Below, piece after piece: positions 35,406 through 46,100 of a stretch of 64,000 nucleotides of DNA; position 1 is the stretch's first letter; every line of letters begins with the position of its first letter. Under the pieces are notes generated by a model. It was not told where the DNA came from and did no database searches. It was given only the letters and a program-made list of their open reading frames with translations. Both the position numbers and the translations under genes were made by a program. Source of the DNA: Axinella damicornis (Eukaryota; Porifera; Demospongiae; Axinellida; Axinellidae); the NCBI GenBank assembly GCA_963931865.1, contig OZ007507.1, positions 13,306,932 to 13,370,931 on the forward strand. Reading direction: 5' to 3'.

Positions 35406-37640
35406 CCTCTCGTTCCCAGTCCTTTCTGCCAATCATGACAGTAATCTGTACTGGTTTGGGTCTGGGACTGAGACTCGAATTTAATTTACCAAGCTGAAAG
35501 TTGACATTTTGTCCAAGTTTGACTACCGCTCCCTTATGTTATAACAGTAGCTATGTACAAAATAATTAACAGGCACGCCCTGTACATCCAGCCCTTATAC
35601 CCTAACAGTATACCGTATACCCTAACCGTAAAACGCCCATGCATTGCCTCAAAGCCCAATTAAACATCCCAGACTTCCTGTTGGATCTCGATGGCCATAT
35701 GGGTGGGGCAAGGAAAATTGTGCCGCTAATCGAGTGATAGGAATGGCGTACGAAGATTCCGACTACATATTCATGATCGCTATCATGCACTGTCCCAACC
35801 GTACAATTTTGGTGCTGAAACTCACCTTGGTGGTGGATCGAGATACAAGCGCTTTTTGTTGTGCCGTCGACCGCCGCCATTCAGGCGGCTCGATCGCTCT
35901 CTTCGACGTTGGTTGCCAGTACACAAAGATTCTGACCACACAGCCGTGATCGCTGTCGTTCACTGACGCTCACATGCCTAAACTCACCGTGCTGGCGAAG
36001 TTGTTAGCGCTGTAATAATCTTCCCTTTCAGTTTGGACGCCATTGCCGACTCGATCGACCGAACGTGGTCCCCACTTCGTGACATGTGCGCGACCAGCGA
36101 GTTGTAAGTTTGTAACCGGTTGCATCGCGGCTACCAGGAGTGCGGTTGCCCCTCGTAGGTATATATATTTCCTAGGCACGAGACTAGATATTTCCACAGA
36201 ACAAAATCAAAGTGGGTGGCAAAACCATAAATCCAAGATTTAACGTTAACCATACAGTACCTTTATTGCAACTCTGGTAACTTCATTGCATGGTTATAAT
36301 GGAGCAGAAGCCTATAATAGTGCATGATCATTATTTTGGCATCAAGCTTCAATTATGGTGTGTAACTTAATTCCCCAGCTTTTGTTGCGATATAATATTA
36401 TTCTTGTTGGTGCGCCAGTACAGTAACTGCTTTATTGTGCCTGTTTAGATTTTGAAGTCATTTGGATTGATAAACTTATTCAGATTCTAGCCCAACTACA
36501 TGCAGTGATGTCATTTCTCTGATGTGTTGTCATTGGCAGTAGACAGGGCATGCCGTCCTTTATTGGTACCCATCTGTGAACACTGATAGTTGTCTATAGG
36601 AACTACATGCATCTAATAAGATACACATGTTCAGACATTGAACACTGTACAAGATCCTTTCAACTCAATCCTATGAAGTGAGTGGCTCAATCCAAAAGTA
36701 TAGCTTGTGTTTTCTCCACATAGGAACATCATGCTCATGCATGGATATAGCTAGCTACATAGCTAGACGTTCCTATAGCATACGGGCACTCAAACAAATA
36801 AATAATGGTGTGGGTAGTTGACACCAATGTATACAGCTAATTGAATAAGATCTACCTCTTACATACACCACCTGCATGTCGGGCAAGGCATGGTGTTTAG
36901 TTTAGTTTTAGTTTTAATTACTAAATCTCAAAAGGGTTAGTAAAGGCTCTTTTAGTTTTAGTAACCACCATTTTTGGTATTAGTTTAGTTGTAGTTTTAA
37001 TTAACAGGCTGAGACAGTCCCCATTTTAGTTTTAGTCTTAATTCTAAAGTGAAATATGCCATACTAAAATGCATTATAGTTCTAGTTTTAGTTAACTAAA
37101 ACAACATTGGTTTCAACGCTTGTACATTCTATGTGAAAGGAAGCCTGGCCCATGCAGTTCCTGGTGCTACGTACTGTATACCACCACAAAGTAATAATAC
37201 TTATATACTGAGAGCCTGCATCCTCCCAAAGTCATACAAAATTGTAATGCTGGATTACGTACATCTTGATTTCACCAACTGGTACCAGCAACTCACGGAG
37301 AATGTGTACGTTGCCACTGCTGATGGTTGTGCCCCTTGCTTCAGGCGTACATGGATCTGCAAACTGTTCGACAGTCTGTCATCATATAGAGCTATGGGTA
37401 CACACAAGAGGTGTAGGGGCAAGCAAAGCAGCAGATGTCAACTCAATCACATGGTACAGTTATGTATGAGAGTGCACTAGGATGCATGAGAATGCACTTG
37501 GAAACAAGAGTACACTATAGGATGAGAGAGAGTGCACTTGGATCTCTGGAGTAGGGGATTGCTATGATGGTCATATATAGAGATCATAGCATTTCCACGG
37601 CAAACACTAGTTGCACCCAAATCATCATGGACATACATGT
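35406..37640. other. Intergenic, repeat-derived
   Basis: Contains a copy of the dimeric unit (35708-36155), a TTTTAGTTTTAG-rich low-complexity stretch (36897-37100), and a plus-strand frame at 37133-37480 that I do not recognise. No supported gene. Confidence 0.4.
35708..36155 (+). repeat. Isolated copy of the dimeric repeat unit
   Basis: It runs from AAGGAAAATTGTGCCGC to GGCTACCAGGAGTGCGGTTG CCCCTCG. Both halves are present (GATTCCGACTACA and GATTCTGACCACAC), with divergence from the array at 14082-16781. Confidence 0.75.
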
Positions 37641-37646
37641 ACTGAC

Positions 37647-37851
37647 CTGGTCTCGGAAAAGGCGGCGTTCGCCATCGCGATCTTTCATGATCAGCCGCAG
37701 TTGTGCTATGCGATAACAGCCCAAGTACTATCGCAACGAATGTAACGACTGCCGCGGAGATCCTTCTGTTCGCAATGCGACGGACATCAGTCGTACTGCC
37801 ACCTCGCTTCATATTTTCTTCACACAGAGTACTGCATAAAAGATTTTGCAT
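37647..37851 (-). CDS. Candidate first exon, signal-anchor protein (unknown)
   Basis: The minus-strand ATG at 37851 (or in-frame ATG at 37812) opens a frame with a basic stretch (VRRIANRR) then a hydrophobic helix (ISAAVVTFVAIVLGLL), followed by a possible donor CCAG|GTCAGT. The helix after basic residues suggests a type II membrane anchor or signal peptide. No downstream exon was identified toward 36000, so this may be a chance frame. No family is recognised. Confidence 0.3.
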
Positions 37852-38103
37852 CCCTGAGGTCCCATGCGCAGGATCGGACTCTGACCTTGTGCAGTCCCGC
37901 CCTCATGATTGCTGGTACATGTACCGCGCGCCTGGAATCCCTATGAATTCACTCATCAATTGCATGCATGGCAGTGTTGCACCAACAGCCCAATTGAGAG
38001 AAATGGCCCACTCGGCTCCAACCAATGGCTTTATCAAGGCCAACCCAGAAGTAGTCCGTTACCTCAGCCGAGTGCTGAAACCTTACAGGCTCGTCTAACA
38101 GGA

Positions 38104-38104
<1 letters not shown>

Positions 38105-38164
<60 letters not shown>
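38105..38164 (+). repeat. 60-base C homopolymer
   Basis: Uninterrupted C run in non-coding sequence (G run on the minus strand), one of four runs of 33 or more G/C in the window. It could form G-quadruplex or i-motif structures. Length may be approximate in the assembly. Confidence 0.9.
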
Positions 38165-38165
<1 letters not shown>

Positions 38166-38413
38166 TCCCACGTACTTTTGTGCATTCACACAGGGGGAAA
38201 AATTTACACTATTAAGTCATACAAAAGCTGATGGAGACCAGGCAGGATCAGTTTCAGTGACTGTAACGAACTCAAAATAGAATGAAAGGAACAGCAATGC
38301 CATACAGCTACTCAGACTCTGTACCACCAATAATAATGATGCTGAAGCATAATGCACTCATGACCACAGACTTAATTTTCACTTATAGTGTAGCTTGTGT
38401 AGCTACCGAGAAG

Positions 38414-40413
38414 TTATCACATCAGTTCAACTTTATCAATTCGGAAGTGAAGGCAGTCGTACTTGAGGTACTGACAGTTCATACTGGGATTGTAGTTCAG
38501 GCCAGAGCGTCTAAAGCGTAGCCCTGCCCACCAGGAACTATGGGCTATGAAGGTATGGTGGCCCCACCCTTGTGGAGCTCTTTCTCCTTTTGTAACTCTA
38601 CCAATAACTCTGTTGTCAGTTGTATTAGTAAATGAAATAGTGTTTGCTGTGTGGTTGTTGTCTTCCAACTGGTTCAGCATTGCAATAGTAACACGACCTC
38701 GGAATGGCCATTTGAGGTGGTTATCGAACTCTCCTCGCATCAGGTAGGCAAACACTGACACATGTGTACCCTTGCCATCACCATAGCCATTAGCATCCAC
38801 TCTGAGAGACACATCTTGTACCCTTGTAGGTGGGTATAGAATGGTGGGGAGTACCACTCGTCACTATCTATCTTGTACCGCTCAAAGTCCGTCATGGTCA
38901 GTTGCACCCTAGGCTCTGATAGTGACCCCATGGCAACAATCTGAAAGTGAAGACAGTCATTCTTGAGGTATTGGCAGTTGTTGGTTGGGTTGAAGTTGAG
39001 GTCCTTGTGGGGAATGAGGGTTGGAGTGCCCCATCCCAGTTCAGTCATCTCTCCACTCATCTCTTGATTGGTGAATTTGGCCAGTCTTGTCTCACTGAAG
39101 TCAATGGTGTATCCACGGTGGTACTTGTCTTGGAGTTGATTGCAGAGCTGGATGACAACATGACCTTGGAATGGCCATTTGAGGTGGTCATCGAACTCTC
39201 CTCGCATCAGGTGGGCAAACACTGACACATGTGTGCCCTTCCCTCCACCACTACCATTAGCATCGACTCTGAGACACATCTTGTATCCCTGTGGGTGGGT
39301 GTAGAATGGTGGGCTATACCACACCTTATTACTTCTCCTCATTGCCTCATAGTTGTTCATCATCAGTTTGATGGGTAACACTAGTACTCTACTGTACATG
39401 TGCTGCAGTTCAGCCACTTGTTGTTTCAACGATTCAAACTGATCTGCCACAGCTGCTCGTAATGAAATTCCAAACATCTTTGTTTCCTCCTGTGTCTCCT
39501 TTCTGAGCTGAGCGATATCATTTTTCACAGCCTCATTCACTTCTCGTTTCAGGGACTCATTTTCCTGTTTGAGCTCCTGTATCTTACACTTGCATTCCTC
39601 CAGACTCTCTTTCAGTTGTATCGTCATTCTCGTCAGTTGCTGGTTGTGCAAGGCCAGAAGGTTCCAGTGGGGGAGTACATGATTAGCTTGGTGACCTTGT
39701 GCACCACTACCTGAAGTCATCTGGGTCTGGGTTGTCAACAGTGAAGTGTGGGTAGTCAAATTCTCAGCTACATGGGTCAGCATATCCTTGCGTGTTAACT
39801 GCACCTCACAGCCAGTGTAACGGAAGTCACAGGTCAAGGGACATTCAGTATTGACATGCGTTTCAACATTCTGGCGTTCAGGATTCACCCCACAATTGTT
39901 AGGGCAGGGCACTGGGTAGCACCTGCACACTGACCAGTGGTTGCTAACTACGTCTTCATACGCAGATATATAGTCATCGCAGTAGTCGCAGCTGAAAGGT
40001 CGCTGGGGACAGGAATCAGTTTGGTGAGCATGCACATGGCGACGCTGGAAGCGCTCACAACAATGGGTGCAGGCAACATCAGCAAAGTCACAACCAATAA
40101 GCTGCCTGCCCAGTTCTGGATTCAAGTTCAAGTGCCGATCCAGTTCTCCCAGCTCCCCCGTCCAGTCACAGCCGCTTTTCCGATCCACGCAATAAACACG
40201 AAATGCGTACAGTGATCGTCGCAAACGTTTGTCGGGAAACGTGTTGAAATCCGCTGCGTTGCAAGTTGGACACGATTTCTTGTCAACCTGGATGCGTTCA
40301 ATGCACGATCGGCAGAAGCTGTTTCCACAACAGGCTACTTGGAACGGTTCGCGGAGGACGAGCAGACAGACAGGACAGTCTGTAACTCTTTCGGGCGCTC
40401 GACGAATTTGCAA
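38414..40413 (-). CDS. TRAF-like protein: RING, TRAF zinc fingers, coiled coil, two MATH domains (second frameshifted)
   Basis: A long open frame (38740-40413) encodes a C3HC4-like RING (DCPVCLLVLREPF...CGNSFCRSC...CPTC, about residues 12-50; N replaces the usual H of CGH). TRAF-type zinc fingers follow (about 80-215, e.g. GCDWTGEL, CPNNCG, TGCEVQLTRKDM). Then come a coiled coil (about 265-330, LKQENESLKREV) and a MATH/TRAF-C domain (about 345-490, VWYSPPFYTHPQGYKMCL to NDCLHFQI). A second MATH repeat starts at about residue 510 but a 2-base duplication (TGTCTCTCAGAG versus TGTCTCAGAG near 38806) shifts the frame. The remainder is readable in another frame down to the stop at 38417. The frame has no ATG before the RING, so a 5' exon or upstream start (ATG at 40536 is in another frame) is needed. 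Likely role: cytosolic E3/adaptor in TNFR/innate-type signalling. Downstream function of the second MATH is doubtful. Confidence 0.8.
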
Positions 40414-41469
40414 TCGTAACCTCCGTGTTCGGTCGGAGATGTCTTTCGCTGCGTCTCGCGATCGTCAATCTGGCACATGCATGGGGTTCGGGTTAACGCC
40501 TGATGGCGATTGCCCTGCGCCCGAAGGAGAAGCCATAATATTATTGGGCACACAGAGGAATACTTCAGCCGTTCTCTCCGCTAGTCAACAAATTTGAACA
40601 AAAAGGGGGCGGAATTCGCGGTGTGAAGGCGTATGACGTGTCGGAATGAACAATTGTCCCTCTCGACATTATTCACCAGTGAAAAATGTACAGTGAATAA
40701 TCTCTCGTGCCCAGACCACACCCCCCTCGCGGGGAGATCGAGAGTACTGTTGAGCTGGTTGTGCCGAGTGACCGAGTCAGCTGAGGCGTATCGATATTGA
40801 ACGAGCCATTGCTTGCAGGGTGGACCCGGGGACTGGACTCACCCAAAATTCCTTTTTCAGGCCTTTTTCAGTGCAGGACAGAAGCTAATATGCTTATTCG
40901 CTTATGCGCTATGCATTCACTAAAGTCGCATAACATGAGTTACATGACAATAACAACAGCCTTGGCATAAAATTCTCCCTTTATATAATTATCCATAATA
41001 ATTAACTCTTGCAATGACTGCAAAAGCCGTCATGAGCTCCCATTATAAAATTATGGGGGCTTTATACAGTAGGTGTTACACTTTAATACAGGTTTTCTGT
41101 TTCTTATGGTTGGTAAAGAGCATGCATGAGTGGCGTAAAATTCTCTCCTTTTATTATATGCATGAAGGCATGAATGGCGTGAAGTTAAATATTCCCTTTA
41201 GGCAGTCTTTGAACTATTTGTGCCATTTTGCCTGTGGATGATGGAATCTCAATTTTGACAAAATACACGTTGAATGAATGAATGGCTAGTTTATGTAAAG
41301 AGAACAGCAATGTAAATTACCCACAATGGCTGCCCAAAAGCAAATTAAAATGCTTGAGTATAATTATTATGCAGGGAATGATCCAGGATGTAATTTTGTG
41401 CATAGACTCCTGTACAAAAGCAAGCAGCACAGCAAGTTGTGTTGTGGTAGCTCTAGCATGACTGTTAGT

Positions 41470-42516
41470 TCAGATGTTTACAACCAGCAGAAGTGCAACA
41501 ATGGCAGTGAGGAAGTTAGCATCAGTTGCTACACTGCCACCAAGTGTACTCTGGCAAAAACCGGGATTGTCAATTCCACAAGCTGACCACAGCACTGGAC
41601 TGGTGGAACGAAAGTAGCCGCTATTTTTGTTATTATAAATGTTGTTTAGACAGCAACCAATTTGTCGGTTGTAGGTGTCAAGAGCAACACGGCATTGAAT
41701 AGTACACTCAGCAGTTCCGGTAAGGCAAACATTATTTACCCTGCTGGCGTAGGATGAGCCGGCCCTGGCCACCTCAAAGCAAAATTTTGCCTCCTCATTC
41801 ACACCACACATATTGATTGCCGTTCTCACTATGTCATCTTGCCCACAGGACTTCCTGACCTCCAGATATGGGAGCTGGTATGTAGGATCACAGTAAAGCC
41901 GGTTTAATTGTTTATCGAGTTCACTTCGTGTGCAGGTTTCATCATCGTGAGGGATCCTGTAAGTCAGAGAACTGTCACTACATAGCGGGGGAGGGTCAAC
42001 AGCACAATTAGTCCAGACTCGAGGGTCCGCTATAGTACCACGCATAACACTCTGGCTGTTATTGAGTAAGTTATTTGTGCAACATCCAAAGTTCCTCTTC
42101 AGACTTTCAAGTGCAGGAGCACAGCTTGGATAATCTTGATTGCATTGCTGCAGTTGATGCTGCCGCGGTAAACGACAATTCGTTCTGACAGCATCAACAT
42201 ACTCTGTCAGCTCTGGTTTGAGTCTGTAGCAGAACTGTCCATTGGGACCTCTTTCACACCTCCTGATGCGTTCCCGGGCACTGTTGTTGTAACCACACTT
42301 CAAGTAGACTTCAACAAGGCGCTGTCCATAGGTAGGATCACAAAGTATGGAATTTGTCTGGTTTTCCAGTTCAAAGGCAGAACACATGTTTGGTTCTTCA
42401 GGAAGAGCTATTTGGCGTCTGATACGGTTAAGATCTGCATCTGTTTGCCTGTGAAACGTGCTCCCTCCATAGCAACTGCTGATTACAACCACAAAAAGTA
42501 CTAAGGCCAGCTTCAT
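41470..42516 (-). CDS. Secreted, probably GPI-anchored protein with two cysteine-rich repeats
   Basis: The ATG at 42514-42516 is chosen because it directly precedes a signal peptide (MKLALVLFVVVISSCYG). The single-exon protein is 348 aa. After a short basic linker it has two homologous repeats of about 130 residues. Each has the order C, (I/R)LYCDPTY or ILCDPTY, KSCG/KCGY, FC(Y/F), then (F/I)GCC.NN and W..C....PP/GFC. The repeated CDPTY and GCC.N motifs define it. The C-terminus ends in a hydrophobic stretch (LTAIVALLLVVNI) after a small-residue region, as expected for GPI attachment. I do not recognise a named family. The second repeat is complete, so internal duplication is old. It may be a cell-surface or extracellular-matrix protein, by inference from topology only. 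Confidence 0.75.
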   Translation of the reverse strand: MKLALVLFVVVISSCYGGSTFHRQTDADLNRIRRQIALPEEPNMCSAFELENQTNSILCDPTYGQRLVEVYLKCGYNNSARERIRRCERGPNGQFCYRLKPELTEYVDAVRTNCRLPRQHQLQQCNQDYPSCAPALESLKRNFGCCTNNLLNNSQSVMRGTIADPRVWTNCAVDPPPLCSDSSLTYRIPHDDETCTRSELDKQLNRLYCDPTYQLPYLEVRKSCGQDDIVRTAINMCGVNEEAKFCFEVARAGSSYASRVNNVCLTGTAECTIQCRVALDTYNRQIGCCLNNIYNNKNSGYFRSTSPVLWSACGIDNPGFCQSTLGGSVATDANFLTAIVALLLVVNI

Positions 42517-42712
42517 GATGTCTAAAACCTCACTAATGCTGCTGCAACTGCTACCAAGTTTCAATAACCTAACCTGTCAATATACATAAAAGGGTGAAGT
42601 GTTTGCTTTACTGAAATCCAAACACTGCATATCCATTATCGACCATTTGTTGCAAAAGCAGAACCGTCATTTTTATGTTATCATAGCAAAAAGTGTGCTG
42701 AATGGCATGGGA

Positions 42713-42785
42713 TAAACACAATTGTTGTTCTTCAGTTGCAAATATGGTAAACACAATTGTTGTTCTTCAGTTGCAAATATGGTAA
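42713..42785 (+). repeat. 35-bp direct repeat
   Basis: AAACACAATTGTTGTTCTTC followed by AGTTGCAAATATGGT occurs twice back to back. It lies about 200 bp upstream of the minus-strand ATG at 42516, in its probable promoter region. Confidence 0.75.
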
Positions 42786-43043
42786 ACATAAACAATGTTA
42801 CTTAGTTACGTATCTCAGCTGCAAATAATATTATGATAGAGTCATCATATTACTGGTGGTATCATATTGAAACCGAGAAAACAGTAAATGTGTACGTTAT
42901 GTTTGCTGATTGGACGTCCGAACAGCATGGCAAACAGCTTAAATTAACACTGCCATCACAATGGTAAAGGTGTAATCATACCTCAATACTGAAAGTAGTT
43001 GTAAAGATCATCAATCAGAGTTTATTTTGACCAACGTTTGGTT

Positions 43044-43049
43044 TTTATT
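43044..43049 (-). terminator. Polyadenylation signal for NOMO
   Basis: AATAAA on the minus strand lies about 130 bp downstream of the NOMO stop codon. This is a normal distance for a 3' UTR signal. Assigned by position only. Confidence 0.5.
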
Positions 43050-43178
43050 GCTCATTCTAAACGTTGACAAGAGCTTTACAGTACAGGGCCATGGTGTTAG
43101 CTATCAAGTAGGCAGATGTTCCTTGGCCTAGCTATAATTATGCATATGATCACAACAATCAGAACTATGGGCATAGAA

Positions 43179-46100
43179 TTATCTCCTACGAGTTGTTCTC
43201 TTTCGGTTGTCCGAGGAAGCTGAAGCCCCGGAGGAGTCTTGGGAGTTCATGGCAGTAAAGTAGTATCCCTGCGCCCAACCAAATATCTGAGGAACACGAG
43301 TACAAGACTGCACCAATCACTCAAAGGTCACTCTAGTCACGGTCACAGACCCTCCCACCTGCTCCTAATCAAGTTAGTACAGAATCTTTTCTCCACGGAA
43401 TTTCAGAGGGCTGATTGGCTAGTAATGGCATTTGGAAAGTTGACACTCCGCATTTTCTAAGCTAGCAGACTGCACGCATACAAGTTGACAAGGTGGTTGA
43501 GGCTACGATTACAGCTGCATTATTCTAGTATTCTATGGTGAAGTCAGAACAGCTCGAAGCTGTGAGGGACTGTGAAAGGTTTATATTTACTGGTTCCGAC
43601 GGGCAATGGAAAAGTGCTCCTCTGTAGTGGATGCCTGCCTCCTGCGTACGACATTGGCATCAAGAGAAACAAGAGTAACTATTGAATGGAACTTGGCTGA
43701 TGTTACCACCGACTTTTGCACTGGTCAACTACTATTCGGAAAAAGGCACAGCACGCTACATCACATGACAGCCTTCTGTTACAACTTGACCAGAATATCC
43801 TCCTCTTGTTTTTTACTTCTTTCAATTTCATTATAGGAGTGGGTGGGAGGTCTGGAACCAAGACTGATGTACATTGCTCACATACCAAAATATAGATTTG
43901 CAGCTGATCATCCCACAGTTTGTGGTAAAAACTGCAATCACTTGTCAGCCATGCAATACTGCACACCTGTGTATGTCACCCAACTTCTGTGACTCATCTC
44001 TTGGTGGCACATCATATACACACAGAACAAAGTGAAGTACCTTTTCAACATTGACAATGGCAAACACTACAGCAACAGCACATAAGAGAGCAAAGATGGA
44101 TCCCTTCTGGGAATCATGCTCCACCTTCAGCACCTGCATGGACACAAACAGAATTTTCATATGTCAAGCTGGGAGATGATTTCGTATGTAGTCAGAGCAC
44201 AAAGTGCAGCTTGGCAGCATATTATCAAGCCACAATGATCATAATGATGTCACATATGTGGCCATGCATAACCTGCAGTACACATCTTTAAAATGGATGC
44301 TGAGATTCAGAATGCTTTCTCGGAATGCATTTGCAGTGCAACTTAGCCGCAAACAAGACTACTTCTTCCAAAGAGCGCTGGCTTTGTACTTGAAAAACGG
44401 TGCAGTGTCACTTCATTTAACTCTTTAGGGCCCAAATTTCTTTCTCTAGGTCATTTTCAGTCTATAGAACACTTAAACATACCCTAATTTCTGTTCCCTG
44501 GCGTTGTTGGGCTCGAAACTGCTCACACAGGTAATTTCAGCCACACTAAGCATATGCGTGACTTAATCACACCCACCAACTAACGAACTTGCAATCAAGC
44601 CTCCCGAGAAGCGGCCAACCTGCCGTAGCTAAAAATTGGACCATGAACACTGGAAATGGAGGGCCTATAAGGCAAGACAGCTACTTTCTAAGTCCATTTA
44701 TGCCAAAAACGGTGGAAATGGCCCTCCCAGTGCCGACCAAGACCTTTCTACCGCGGAGCCCAGACACGGCCATGCTGTTTGCACCCTCCGAGTGCACCCA
44801 CCCACCTCCCCTTGTCCCACCCTTTCTGCTGGCACAGAGCCTATCTCCCAAGGACATTGCCGGATGTGACATCATGAAGCTGAAAGTCTCATGACAACAT
44901 ATGGCGTCATTAGGCGGGAAAGGGCTAAGCCTTCTGTAGTTGTGTTTACATGATATGTACTGTATCTACGACACATCATTACCATTTCAACGGCAACAAG
45001 AAGGCATGGCGAAACGTCAAGTTTGTATTTGTGCATGTACTGAATATATAGACCTTTCTGAAAAACTCTTAACAGCAGTCGACCTACCTCAGCGCTGAAC
45101 TCCAGTGTAACATGTGAGTCTCTATGCCCAGGTGCAGTGATTTTCACTCTGCTGAAGTTGTAGAAATGTGGTGAAAGGTTGGACTCCAGGACGAGGGTAT
45201 AGTGCTTCTGTGGGGATGACATGCTATTATGGAACAAGGCCCTCTACGTACATGGTGAATGTCTGTCTTTATCCATGGTGTCCATAGATGAGATACTGCT
45301 TTCACTTCTCAAGAAGGGGAGAGTGACTCGTACCTTCCAAACTACATGCACCCACCATTCAGCGTTGAGTGAGCATGGCAGTGACTGCACTGCCTGTGGC
45401 ATAGCTTATCTATCAATACATTGTCTGTGAGTGACGGAAGTGGGATGTTCGTGGGGTGGGACTAGACTATAGTGATGCGACCTTCATACTTTACTGAACC
45501 TCGAACTCCGTGAAGAATGTTCGAGAACATTGGGCTGGAATCCAGCTGGGGCTGCAAGCGGATGCATGCAATCAGGGGAGCAGCATGCAGTTGAAGCGGA
45601 CGCAACCGGGGAGCAGCAGCCGAAGTGGACGTAATCGGGAGCAGCAGCTGAAGCGGACGCAAGCGGCGAGTATGCAGCAGCAGCTGAAGCGGGCGCAATC
45701 GGGGAGCAGCAGCTGGAAGTGGACGCAAACGGGGAGCAGCAGTTGAAGCGGATGCAATCGGGCCAGGGAGCAGCAGCTGATTCGAAGCGGATGCAAGCGG
45801 CGAGCAGCAGCTGAAGCAGACGCAATCGGGGGGGCAAGCGGACGCAATCAGGGAGCAGCAGCTCTGCACAGAGAGCTGTCGGGCGCCGGATTACTCAGAG
45901 TAGGCGAATGACGGGGGAAGTAGCTGAGCGAGCGAAGCGAGCGAAGCTACTTGTACGGTATGTGTCTTTAAAATGATACTGCATTTTGTAAACCATTTCC
46001 ACCATTCTGCCGCCTTCTGGAAGACCAAAGTGCAACTTTGGAGGACCTAGGCGAAGCTCCAGAATGTATGTATGTACCGACAGCATTCTTCCGGAGAAGT

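Noticed and set aside
37133..37480. Plus-strand 115-codon frame with several cysteines
   Set aside because: No recognisable domain, no paralogous support, no clear splice or start context.
45462..45869. Overlapping open frames rich in Ala, Ser, Cys and Leu
   Set aside because: All frames of the 36-bp minisatellite stay open; composition and repetition explain them.
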